A DNA stretch of 64,000 bases from Agaricus subrufescens (taxonomy: Eukaryota; Basidiomycota; Agaricomycetes; Agaricales; Agaricaceae). The DNA is taken from positions 124,001 to 188,000 of the forward strand of contig CM057065.1 in NCBI GenBank assembly GCA_029945375.1, given 5' to 3'. Positions 46,701 through 58,481 of this stretch are shown one piece after another. The first letter of the stretch is position 1. Each line of letters begins with the position of its first letter. The notes under the pieces are model-generated. The model was not told the DNA's origin. It did no database searches and worked only from the letters and a program-made list of their open reading frames with translations. Position numbers and translations under genes: made by a program.

Positions 46701-49418
46701 TTTCTGGAATAGTACGGCAGTGACCCCAGGTTTCATTGCGGCGTTTTATGCAAGTAACCGCTTTTTTTTTTCACGCAACTGCTGCTGATCCAAATTTGAA
46801 AAACGCCTTCCATTGCATTACATTATTTCACAAGGACAGGTTTTTGACGTACCCGAATGGCTGGTACGACACAATGCTTTTGCTTTATTTATCTATTTTT
46901 TCCAGGTGTTGCCACTTATTAACCGGTGTATGATCACCTACTTACATTGACAGGTTTTCCTTGCTTTATTTCTTAACAAGGATTGATTGTTAGTAGGTAT
47001 ATTTGATGCGTATCATGAAAAAAAAAAACGAGGGAGGAAGTATCCAGTAATAGTCTTTATCGGTGACTTGTCAGAAAACCACCCTTGCAAAGCCTCCATT
47101 CTACACATGTTTTTTCTTCTCATCGGTAACTTGATGTTTTTATCCTGTTCAAAATTCTCATCATTTTTTTCTGCGTGGGTTTTTATACACATGCACATGC
47201 ATATCAATCTGTCACTTGGGAGCAAAGGGGGGGGGGCGTATGCCAACCTCTAACACTACACTGTCAAACTCAACAACGGACAACCTCATCTTTTTTTTGG
47301 ATCTCTCGTCAAGCTCTTTTTTAGATGGCCGGATTGACATTTTCTTCTTATCCCAAGACTAAAGGGGTTTTTTCTGATGTTGAGTGTTTTTGCGGTATGC
47401 ATGTGGAGGGAAACACGGAACGAAGATGCGAAATGTGGTTGTTGTGAGTCATGTTATGACGAAGCTCGTTAGCTTATGTGTATGTGTGTATTTTTAGCTT
47501 GCATGGGGACTTCATGATTAAGCGTGGAGTACCCACTCCGTTCGTGGTATTCTCAAAGCAGCATGGCGGTGCACAACGCTGTTGAAGCCTACTCCTGAGT
47601 CGAGAGCCCCACACTCACAGATCCCCTTGTTGTAGTACACATCACAAAGTCGTCACTACTCAACAAGCCAAAAACAAAGAAAGGAAGGCAGAGGGGGAGG
47701 GGAAATTCCCCTCGACTTGAGATGCAACCGCAGTAAGAGAGGCTGAAGACTTCCAACTCCGCCGATTGATCATAAATTGACACACTGCAGATTAGTGTGG
47801 CCCGAATTGGCACAGATAAAGAAGGACAGGACACCAGGACATAGGACTCCACACACCTGACCCGGAAAAAGAATACGATTTCGCTTCTTTGATCTTTTTG
47901 TCACTAAACCTGAATCAGTAATTGACCGGCTTGGAATGGTTGTCTTTTGTTGTATGTACATATATGTGCGCGCGTGCACTGGTTCATTGTATACTTTTGT
48001 TATTGAAGAAAAGGCCCCCCCCCCTAAGTTTGGCACGGAGTGACTTGGTGATCGGTCATTTGTGGTTTCCATCAGTTGAGTGGATTTGTCAGGTTCTTTG
48101 GGACTATTACCTATATGCTGTGAAGAGAGCGGCGACTTGAAGGCGGAACATGGCATGTCCGGTGAGTTGTTAACGTAAAAAGCACACTGTCACTCTTGTG
48201 AAACATGTGGAAGCTTTTCAAGGCTGGCTTGGGGAATGTCGATGTGGTCCCAATAACCCGGATACAAGTCTATGTGTGTGTTTTGTTTGATGTATGACAA
48301 CTTTTTGAAGCGACGTCGCGACTTGGGGATCAAAACGTTGGCTAGCCTACAATAATAATATATAAAATTACGATTTTTTTCGGACCGAATTACGAGAGGA
48401 TAATTGTATTGAGGGATTTAGTTGCCGTTAATGTGCTCGTCATGGTATGTATGTTGAGTGATAAGTAAGGTTAGTACTTGTTACCCGGTATGACGCAGGG
48501 AAGGGGTGGTGGCTAGCAGAGTGGGGCATGCAAGAGCATGTTAGGACCGCCGGTGAATTGAAGAGCAAACCCGCGCCCCCTGAGTCAATGTGCGAATGGG
48601 GGTAAAAACAACAATGTCTAGTGACACAGACTCTATTTCTATTCAGTTTTTTTTCTTCTTCTTCTTCTTTTTTTGTGTTTGGTGCATTTTTATCAGTGAC
48701 GGGTGGCGGTTTTTCGGTGACTTTGTGGCCGGTGGTCCCTCAGGCAGGAACAGAGTGGTTCTTGTCTGGAATTAAAAAGGGATTGGGAGAGGCGTGGAGC
48801 GAATGATTTTCCCTAGGTACCCCGGCCCAAAAATACTGGCCCGATTAAATGAATGGACAAGGGAAGGCGGCAACTAGATGGGGGGGATCTAATACATCGC
48901 TAGGCAGGTGCACCGCGGGTCTGCGTCCCTCCATTCCGCGAGGAATGATTTTCAGTATGTATGTATATATAGAGTCGAGTGATAAACGCGCGCGCAGAAC
49001 GAGAACACAGCGGCGCAGCGGCAGGCCGGCATCCGGCGACTTGGGGGGTGTTTGGAGCAAACGCCACCTCGGCGGAAAACGAATCGGGTAGGCGGCGGGC
49101 ATGGGCTGCCTCGGCGTCTCAACTTGGATTGCCGGGCTGATGGTGGAAAAGCCCGCGGTATATATAGCGCAGAAAAGGGGTTGTGACACTTCCGGGCGAC
49201 ATTCTGAATGCCGGAGGCTGCCCGTCGCGGCTGCTCTCCTCGCCCTCCTGCGGGCCCGGCAGCGGCGCAGGGGCCCCGGGTGCGGGCTGGGCCGTGCGGG
49301 GCGTGCTGCACGAGAGCCCGGGGCGGAGCAGGGGGACGGGCGCGGGCGCGGGACGGGGCGCTTGCGGGGGCAGGGCGATCTGGCGGGATCTGGCCAGCCG
49401 AGTACTTAAGCGGCTCTG
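43730..49418. other. 5.7 kb without a supported gene, upstream of the Tup1 gene
   Basis: Rich in T-, C- and G-runs (for example 45730-45755, 47230-47236, 48009-48015, 48650-48680). Open frames of 60-128 codons on both strands look random. From about 48,900 the composition turns very GC-rich. The stretch probably holds the extended promoter and leader of the Tup1-like gene. I see no RNA gene. Confidence 0.4.
49159..49166 (+). promoter_or_regulatory. Candidate TATA box of the Tup1-like gene
   Basis: TATATATA in an otherwise GC-rich region, 253 bp upstream of the first in-frame ATG of the Tup1-like gene (49419). A second TATATATA lies at 48964-48971. Position fits a core promoter with a ~200-nt leader; unproven. 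Confidence 0.35.
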
Positions 49419-51665
49419 ATGCCATCTCGCTGGCCCATCGCCCCCCGCATGGCCCTCGACGCACGGGCCCCCCCAGCCCGCTCCCGCCTCGCCGACGCCC
49501 TCCAGTCCATCCACGACGACTACGCCCGCGTCCACGCCGAGCGCGATGTCCTCCGCCACGAGCTCTCCCGCGTCTCCTCCCTCGGTGAGCTCCCCGTCTC
49601 GCCCCCCCGCACCCCCCACTGACTCTCTCTCACCCAGCCACCGAGCAGGAGTCCGAGCTCACCCTGATCCGCCGTGCCATCTGGAACCTCCAGAACCAGC
49701 TCCAGCAGTGCCACCAGCGTTTCGAGGAGGAGCGCCTCAAGCTGTTCGACGAGCTCAGGCACCAGAGGGCCGCCGCCGGCCTCCCTCCCCCCTCCCCCCT
49801 CCGCGAACTCTCACATCCCCACACCCTGCCGAACCCCGCTTCGGGCCCCCTCCCCCCCGACGACGCAATGCGCGAATCACCCCGGGAGCGCAATCTCAAA
49901 TCTCGCGGGAGAGAGTACCCAGAATTCGACTGCGACGACCGCCGCGAACCAAAACGGATGAGGACAAACGACCGCCAGCAGGGTGCGCATTCTGTTTCCC
50001 CCATTACCGCCCCCGTCATGACTCTTGCTGCAGTACCTGAGCCGTCGCCCATGTCCGCACCCGCACCGCCTCATCAGCTCCCGCCTCTCCCGGCATCTAA
50101 AGCCTACCCCCTCGACAGACAGACTCCCCCATCACAGCGAACATCACTGCCTCCCCAAAATTCCACCACTGCTCTCCCTCTCCCCGATGATCTTTCCCTG
50201 CTCAATGTTCCCCCGGATTACCGAAAAGAATCCACCAATTACGCTGTCACATTCAACCCCCGGCTACCCAGGACCATGGACGTGGATCTGGTGTGTTCCA
50301 TTCCACATCCAAGGTGAGACTCCACCGCCTGATCGCACCGGCCAAACACTCTCTGATCCCCTCAATTATCCAGTGTCGTGTGTTCGATCCAATTCTCCCC
50401 CGATGCCCGCCACGTTGCAACAGGCTGTAACCGAGCTACCCATATATACGATGCAAAGACAGGCTCTCAGATCTGGTATTTAATTTACCACCCGGACCGC
50501 AGCAAAAAATTCTCATTGACCCGATCCATTCAGTGCTCTCATTGATCCATCACTTCCCAAGAATGGCGACTCCTATATCCGCAGTGTGCGTTTCAGCCCC
50601 GACGGAGAATATCTGGCAACCGGTGGGGAAGACCATCGAGTGAGAGTCAGTATTCTTTCCCATCCCCTTCTGTTTACTCCTCTCATCTCGCTTCTAACCC
50701 GACAGGTTTGGCACATCAAGCAACAATCGTTGTGTCACGTATTTCCAGGTCACACAAACGAGATCTATGCCCTTGATTATGCCCAAAACGGGAACTTTAT
50801 AGTCTCAGGCTCAGCCGATCGGACGGCTAGGTTATGGGATTTGAGAGGGAATAGTACCAGTAATCGGGTTTTCAAGTACGATGCCAGCATTGAAGAATGC
50901 GGCGTCACCTCCATTTCCATTTCGCCAACCTGTCAATTCGTCGCCGGGGGCTGCTTGGATGGCTTCATAAGAATCTGGAATATCGCCACTGGCGAGGTGG
51001 TTGCCAAGCTGCGTGGACATACGGATAGCGTTTACGCTATCAGGTTTACGCCTGACGGGAGGAGCCTTGTCAGTGGCTCTCTTGACTGTACAGTCAAGCA
51101 TTGGGATACCACGAGCCTCCTACCCCATGATGCCCATTTCACTTCTTCAATCTCCTGTCCCTTGATTGGTAACATGAAAGGTCACCAGGTACGCGTTCAA
51201 ATGTGAATGATGATGATGATGATGATGTTACTGATATGTATGCGCGTGTGTGTGTCTTTTTTTTTAAACCCTCCCCCCCCCCCTCCTCTCAAAAAAGGAT
51301 TATGTCCTCGCCGTCGCATGCTCGTCTGATAATCGATGGTTTGTGTCTGGCTCCAAAGATCGTTCGTTGGTATTATGGGACCCCCTTCTCGAAGGAGTGG
51401 CACGATTCAAACTACAAAGCCATAAGAACTCAGGTTCGTCATCTTTTTTTTACTCTCATCAGTTCTTCTATTTATATCGTCTGTGTTTTTCTTTTTTGCA
51501 GTAATATCGGTTGATATCAATGGGTCTTACATCGCGACTGCCAGTGGCGATATGCATTGCCGAATCTGTAAGTCTTTTTCCGGTTACTTGAAATTGTTGT
51601 GTGTTAACGCGGCTGATTTTTTTTTGGTTTTTTTTTTAGGGGCTTATTCGTCTAAGGATAAATAA
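49419..51665 (+). CDS. TUP1: Tup1/Groucho-type WD40 transcriptional corepressor (about 586 aa)
   Basis: Eight exons join in frame: 49419-49584, 49638-50313, 50374-50475, 50534-50639, 50706-51188, 51298-51433, 51502-51567 and 51640-51665 (TAA). The N-terminus (RLADALQSIHDDYARVHAER, TEQESELTLIRRAIWNLQNQ, QQCHQRFEEERLKLFDELRH) is the helical Tup_N tetramerisation domain that binds Cyc8/Ssn6. A Pro/Ser-rich linker follows, then the start of the propeller (MDVDLVCSIPHPSVVCSIQF) and WD40 repeats, e.g. SYIRSVRFSPDGEYLATGGE, NFIVSGSADRTARLWDLRG, RSLVSGSLDCTVKHWD, WFVSGSKDRSLVLWD. It represses transcription in the nucleus when recruited by DNA-binding proteins. ATG 49449 (MALDARAPPARSRL) is an alternative start. 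Size is normal for the family and no damage is seen. Confidence 0.92.
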
Positions 51666-54109
51666 AGATTTTTTTTTGGCATTTTTTTGTTCTTTCTTGA
51701 TTTAGAGTAACCTTTTTGTTTTTCTTGGCTTTTTTGTTTCTCTTTTTGCATGCCTTCGTTCTCACATAGCACTTGTTTGTTTGTTTGTTTGTTTGTTTGT
51801 AACATCGTAATTTCGTCCCCCCCATCCATTCATACTTGTCTCTGCATGCATGCATAACGTCGACCCCGTATATATATATATATTATATATGTTATATCCA
51901 TATGTAAGTATTACCCAACTCTCTCTCCCTCTCTTGTGCACTATATATATATACAATTTGGTATTTTCGGAAGTTTGATTTTATCGATGTATAGTACGAC
52001 ACGCAAAGTGGGGATATCACCACGGTCCCGTACGTATACTCTTATCTATCTCTCCACCTAAAAAATCTAAAGTTTTCGTATCTAATCTATCTCTGTTATC
52101 CATCTATCAGTATTTGATGTTGTTTTCCGATCCCGGTTCTGAGTACATATAGTAACTAGCATAAAGTCTCCCTTTTAAGCCTTTTCCCCTCTGGGATTTG
52201 GGCGCCGCCGGTAAGATGGCTTTGAACGTGTTCTTAGCCCTTTTTTTTCAGCCACATACATCATAGTCGTTTCATTTTTGGGGAGGGAGAGTTTGGTTTT
52301 TCTTGTTTTGGATGTTTGGAAACGTGCTGCTGTTGTGGTTGGTGGCTGGCTGGCCGGCTGGCTGTCAGGGTCGGAAAGAAGTTGAATGGAGAAGAAGCAG
52401 GGGTTGATGTTTCTTCTTCTACCGGCGTGGATGTGTGTTTGGATGTATGTAAGGTGTGGACTGGTGATTTCGTTGGATAAGAGTATTTGTTGTTAGGACC
52501 TGATCGAGCGAGAGATATCCAGAGGGATTAAGCCAAGATGAGCGGACACTGATGGGGGAGGGGATCGTATTTTCCGACCCAGTCCGTTAGAGATGAACAA
52601 GTAGATTGGAATGAAGAAAGAGTGTGTATACTTGAAACGCACCCTCAATAGTTCGGGAGCGTGTTCTTCTATATCATGAACACCCATGAATACCATGAAT
52701 ACCGGGTTTAATGTGGACGAACATATGATAAATGAACTGTTCACTCCCCGTGTGCGTGGCGTGAGTCACTCATCGATGATGTGATTTGATAGTGATTAAT
52801 CTTTAAAAATAACACGAAGTCTCGACTCCCCCCCTCTCTCTCTCTCTCTTTGGTGCCCGGTATGATGGCATACCCCCATAAGTCAAAAACAACATGTTTT
52901 GAGCAAGACCATCCCCAGTGTGTCAGTTTACTGATTCATATCAGTGCTTCCTATCGTCAACTGTTCATCACGAATCCCTTTCAAACGGCGTATGTCGGCT
53001 ATCTGATAATAAAAAAAAAACACCAATCCGGCCTTGAGTAGTGTACCCGAACAGCAAAAACTCATGATAGAAGCCACACACACACACACACACGTCAATT
53101 AAAGTTATCAGAAACAAAATAAAAACCCACCCCCCCGGATCTCGAATTATGATCCTTTTTAGGCTTTAATCGAAACAAACTTTAGTATACTCTACTCCCG
53201 CGGTAATGGATTATTATGATTCAGCAAAAAAAAATACTCCAAACTACCCAACACCACCACTCACCTACCCAAAAACGAATGTAAAAGGTCCAGAACCACC
53301 GATATGCCGTAACATAAATTGATGGCGTTTCAAAACAATTAAACGTATAGCCTCTTCGCATCAAACGGCCAGGTGGAGAACATAAACATTAATATATAAT
53401 ACAAAGAATCGAAGCACACAGGGGGGGGGTGCTTTGCATATGAACCCCGTCGACACATTCGCCGAATTCGAGGGTCGATATGACCAGAAGCAGAAAAGGG
53501 TATTAGTGAGAAATGACATATAAAGGGTATAGGTCGTTCGGGTATAGAAGGAAAGCACCAATGAACCAGTTCCTCACTTAAAAAAACCTTATTTTAGTTT
53601 GTTTTTTGTTTGACTATATAAAGATTAGTAAGATAGAACCAGCAAAGTTATTAGTTTGTCACTTTTCTTTTTATGCTGGGTGTCACGTTGAATCATGTAC
53701 TTCTACGTTCTTGTAGTATATCTGACACCTTTATCAAATTTATATTAGTCTTGGATAGCGATGGCTCTTGTTCTAGAGGAGGAAAACAAGAACCAAGCAA
53801 TCATACACTCCAAAATCAACGCGCTCATAACTCTTACTTACGGTGATTACGGAGTATTCCAGCTCTGACTCAGAAAATCAGAAAATCGTCACTACGTACC
53901 ATTGCGGAACCTTTCTTTTTTTTTTTTCAAACAGATCAAATTTCCATTAACCACGGAACAGTTTTTTCTCAACTTTTTTTTCAAAAGAGGAAAAGTAGGG
54001 TATGTTGGAACTACGAAAGAAATACTGTCCGAGGATCATTGACGCCTAGCACCATCATCACTCGCTCACTGAGGATATGTAAAAAAAAAAAAAACATCAC
54101 CCCGGCGTC
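51666..54109. other. No gene; low-complexity 3' region
   Basis: T-rich tracts, (GTTT)n at about 51776-51800, TA-repeats at 51870-51890 and 51943-51952, (CT)n at 52835-52850 and (CA)n at 53077-53091. No supported gene. Confidence 0.45.
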
Positions 54110-54650
54110 AAGAGCCAACATTCAACTTCATTTTGAACAATTCTCTGTCGAGAACCTCGGAACAATGACTGACTCCACAATTAACATCATCTGCTTATTC
54201 ATGGTTGTACGCATTCGACAGAAAGGAGCTCTATAGCATGACAAAGTTTTGTACGAAATATATTGCCATCTTGTTCCCCCGGCACGGGCGTCTACAAACC
54301 AGCGTTCAAACCTGATTTGATTTCCCTCTGTCACGAACTCCAGAACAATGACCCACTCGCCAGTCAACATCATCTGCTTATTCACGGCTGTGCGCGTTTG
54401 ACAGAAAGGAGCTCTATAGTACGACCAAATTTTGTATGAAATATATTGCCACCTTGTTCCTCCGGCGTCCATGAACCAACATTCAACTCGATTTGATCTT
54501 TTTCTGTCAAGAACCTCGGAACAATAACCTACTCGACAGTTAACAGCATCTGCTTATTCATAGTTGTGCGCATTCGACAGAAAGGAGCTCTATAGTGTGA
54601 CAAAATTTTGTATGAAACATATTGCCACCTTGTACATTTAGTTTCCGACG
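54110..54650 (-). repeat. Three tandem ~180-bp repeats
   Basis: GACAGAAAGGAGCTCTATAG occurs at 54217, 54400 and 54576 (periods 183 and 176), followed each time by a TTTTGTA(C/T)GAAA-type segment and CATATTGCCA-like sequence. On the minus strand two units form one open frame (54472-54128) that repeats GGTRWQYISYK and YRAPFC-x2-RT-x2-NKQMML. The third unit (toward 54650) has a TAG and a frame change. Either a decayed repetitive coding gene or a noncoding satellite; undecided. Confidence 0.6.
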
Positions 54651-55990
54651 CCCGGCGGCATACACGTATGATTGTATGAATGTAAAACATCTTCAAATGC
54701 TCCTACTAGAACCACGCCGCAGTTCATTTGTAGCAACGGAAATAAAAAAAAATGCTAGTCACCGACACTTCAAACAGAAACGACATTCGCCAATCAGCCA
54801 CGCGATCAAGTCGTCCTAGGTTTCACATCAACAATATTCAGCCGGGACGCCCACCACCAATAGCGCTGGATAGCAAAATACCTAGGCAAAATTTGTTTTA
54901 CACAACAAAAGCCATCATCTTCCTTCTCAACCTCGGCTTCCATCCAAACTCACACCGATAATACAAACACCACTCCATAAACAAAAGCATGACCAAAGAA
55001 AAAACAAAAAAGGAAACCACTTCTCAAGCCAAAACAAACACGACACAAATGCCACTACTACCCAGTGCATACGATCACCAAAAACAACAACAACAGAACT
55101 AATCATAGAACTGGCAAACCCGGCATAATCTTCAAATGGAGATCCGGAGATAGGACTTGATTTCCGGTAAACAAAAACAGTGTTCAAGATCTGAGAAGAA
55201 GCATCATCATCACCACCATCACCATCATCATCATCACCGAACCCATGAGCGCGTGCGTTGATATCTTACCTAAAAACCAAACCGTCATCCCACCTGATCG
55301 AAGCATTACCGAAAACAGAAACCGTGTCTTCTAGAAAAAAAGAAGATACACAATACTGGGCGGCGCTGCATTCTATAAACGCTTCTTTGAAAACCTTCAG
55401 CGCTGTGTACGGTGATCCTGGAGATCAAGCGCAAGAGAGACAACTGGTAACGGAGTTGATTGCTTCAGCAAATTTATCTGGTATGAGTCATTTATCGTGC
55501 GATCGTGACGGATCCTGAAAAACATCAGTCAAGCACAAAGGATAGGGGTATTTTAAGCCACATTCAGATCATGACGGACACCGAGACAACCGCTGTCTCG
55601 TCATTTGAAAATCCGATGGTTTGTTCTTGTTTCTCAGCGTCAGTATCTCGTCCACGATACTTAGGGATCAACTTAGTCGGGTTTACTCCGCGTCCGATAA
55701 ACCAAGGATACTCGACGGGAATATCGACTATTTACCACTAGAACGCCAATATGACACAATCAGGATCGGATATCCAGACACCTAGACATCTTAGTCCATC
55801 CGGAGAATGCTCGAGAACAGATATCATTCAATGAATACTCTTAGTACAACAACCACCGAGTCCAATGCGGATTCAATGCGGATTCAATACAGCATTCAAA
55901 CAAAAAGAAAAGGAACACAAGCAAAAAAAAACAACACATAGAAGGGTATCGGACAAAGCAAAATCATACAAATCTTTGGCACAGAAACGT
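54651..55990. other. No firm gene; possible minus-strand exon
   Basis: A minus-strand coding-like segment at about 55740-55575 reads DIPVEYPWFIGRGVNPTKLI then PKYRGRDTDAEKQEQTIG and SNDETAVVSVSVMI before a stop. It may be the last exon of an unplaced gene whose upstream part (MISVLEHSPDGLRCLGVWIS near 55830) does not join cleanly. A (CAT/CAC)n microsatellite lies at 55203-55239. A hydrophobic minus-strand frame at 55187-54927 is probably spurious. Confidence 0.35.
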
Positions 55991-58481
55991 TCACTGATCA
56001 ATACGAGTTCCGTTTTGATCCATACACCACTCCGGCCTTGCACAGGGTGGTTGGGTCCCAGTAGGTTCATCTCCAATGTCCTTGAGCAACAAGGCAACAA
56101 CTCCATGTCGCGGGACATTGTAGACAGTCATACTCCGGACGACGGTACCATTGTCGGTGTGAGCCCACAAGTCCTAGTTTACCAGTATGAGCCACCAAAC
56201 TCCTTAGGTTAATCGGAAGTGAATAAACCACTTACGCGAACCGAATACATCCTTCCGGCACGAATCCAGGGCGACTCAGTTAAGCTGAAGGACATATTAG
56301 CGGGGTGATCAAGAGTGTTGAGCTGACATGAGATGGATTAGCCAGAATAGAGTCTTCGCAGTTGCCTAATACATACCAACATGAAGACCGCTCCGTCTTT
56401 GGTCTCTCCGCTCCAATACTGAGCCGGATGCGTCCAGTTGCTGGTCCAATCGGGCTAGTTCAAGACATTAATAATGGCTATAGTAGGTCCAACAATTATA
56501 CCGACATTAATTCCCCATCTGAAGGGGCTGATAGAAGTTCCCACGACTCTGTCTTGATGTATGTCAATGATTTCTTTGTTACTGAGAATCGTCAAGGTCT
56601 CCTTCGTTGCTTTAGTGAGCTATAGCGGAGCGAACGCTGTTAGGTATGAGGGTCGCATTGATTTGTTGGTAACTCACATCGGTGCCCTGAATTAGAATAG
56701 ATCAGATAAACAATTTGTATTTTGGAGAATGGGGACTGACCATAACAAGAGGCGACTTCATCAAAGCCCATGCAGTGAAATGAGATTTTGACTCCTCAAA
56801 GTCCATTCCACCATTACCGCTATCATCTCAATGAGCATAGACTGTCAGGATACAGATACTCGTCATCAAACTTACACTTCGAGCTGCGAAATCCATACAT
56901 CATCAGTTTCAACTCCATGGAAAAGAGCCCGATCAGAAACAAACCATGTCCATATCACCGTAACCATAGTAATCATTCGCCCAAGAGAAGAATGAATTCC
57001 TGGAATCGCAAGGAAAATAAATTTTGCAGTTCTGCTCCTGATGTGACGGTTTCACGTACTGATTCAAGATATCGGTGACGCTGCCCCATGAGGGGTTGAT
57101 ATCATCGGTGGTCTATTCATCCGACATCTATATGGCACCTGTGATAAGAAAAAAAGAGCGCTTACCCTCCAGGTTTGGCCAAGTTTCTTTGCCCACAGCC
57201 AAGGTTGCTCCTAGATCGACGCATGAGACTGAGAGGGATTGTATAGTACAAATACCACTCACTCGTCCCCATTGGCAAAGAGAATATTGCATGGGGGGTT
57301 TTCCGGTGCGCTCACTCAATCGGGCAATAGCATCCGACATCCGTTTGAATTCTGAAAAAAAGGGGGGTAGCAATCAGCGAGACGTTTATTAATAAGCAAG
57401 TAAATTTAACCCACTTCCAACCATTCCTTCCTTGATAACCTCATCGAATGGTACTTTATAATGCCACGTAAGATGACAGGTCTGTTCGTGGACAGAGATT
57501 GAATATTGAACGACTGCCTACCTGCACAATTATCATACCTGTGAATTTATTCAGCTCCCGGTATCAGCGCAGTATTGTAAATAAACGTACTTCAACAAAT
57601 CAAAACCCCATTCCTCTCGGAACAGTTGGATATCCCTTTTCACAAAGCTCCAGCAAATCATAGATATCACGGATCATTGGAACTACGAACCTATCTTCAT
57701 TCTTATACGATCCTGGGTAGAGTTGGCAGGTAAACCATCCCGAATCACTGTACTGCACAAATCATCAATTTTCGAATTATTACATTCAACAGATTTCAAC
57801 TCACGATACCAGCTTTACTGAGAGTCCCAGGCAATCCCATTAAACAGTGTCGTGGACAACGAACGATTGTTGAACTCACAATCCCATCGCGTGAAGTTTG
57901 TCAGTCAGGGACCGCATGCCAGAGGGAAATCGGTTCTTGTCTGTTCACGTGTTTCGTATCCGTATTCCTGTCAATGAAGGACAAATACACTCACCTGCGA
58001 CGATATTGCCGTAGGAATCACGCTGTTTCTCAGAATAGCAATCATCAACGTTGACGTAATTATATCCGGCGTCCTGAGAAATCCAAGGAGCAGTTAGCTC
58101 AGTAGTGACAACCCAAAAAGGGAACCCCACCTGTAAGCCTAGAGATTTGATGAGCTTTGCGTTTTCGAGGATGATATCCTCATTGATATCGCACTGGGAC
58201 AAATAAATCAATGCGAAATGAAATAGAATAGGTCAACAACTAACATGGTAAGCGTTCCATGCTACGTTCCAATTCTCTCAGTGACAAGCAAAAGAGCAGT
58301 TTCGTATACTCACTATTCCAGCCCATGACTGAAGGTATAACGTCAGAGAGGTAGCGTTACAGGACAAACAATGCTTACATGGAAGCCTTCCGATCCCATC
58401 CTCGTGGGCAGCTACCGAAGATTTGTTGAAGGCAGCATAGATAATCCCTACGATCGCGAGTCCAATTACGGTAACAGTCAT
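55991..58481 (-). CDS. GH27 alpha-galactosidase, secreted
   Basis: Many short exons on the minus strand. ATG 58481 starts a signal peptide or anchor (MTVTVIGLAIVGIIYAAFNK), then MGWN and, after introns, TWNAYH and CDINEDIILENAKLIKSLGL. Further exons read DAGYNYVNVDDCYSEKQRD, NRFPSGMRSLTDKLHAMG, YSDSGWFTCQLYPGSYKNED, FREEWGFDLLK and YDNCA (57537-57523, holding the catalytic nucleophile Asp). Later come QYSLCQWGREQPWLWAKKLG, TDDINPSWGSVTDILN, NSFFSWANDYYGYGDMDM, GNGGMDFEESKSHFTAWALM, LSNKEIIDIHQDRVVGTSIS, DWTSNWTHPAQYWSGETKDG and TVYNVPRHGVVALLLKDIGD. The stop is TGA at 55993-55991. The order is that of GH27 enzymes, which release terminal alpha-galactose from galacto-oligosaccharides and hemicellulose. 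No disabling mutation noticed; some exon borders are approximate. Confidence 0.9.

Noticed and set aside
49101..49409. 102-codon plus-strand frame and long minus-strand frames over the GC-rich TUP1 leader
   Set aside because: In GC-rich DNA stops are rare in all frames. Composition (Gly/Arg/Ala/Pro) is what such DNA yields by chance, and the real TUP1 frame overlaps.
54927..55187. 86-codon hydrophobic minus-strand frame, possible membrane protein
   Set aside because: The complementary strand is A/C-rich, which gives Phe/Trp/Val/Leu-rich antisense frames; no homology or exon evidence.
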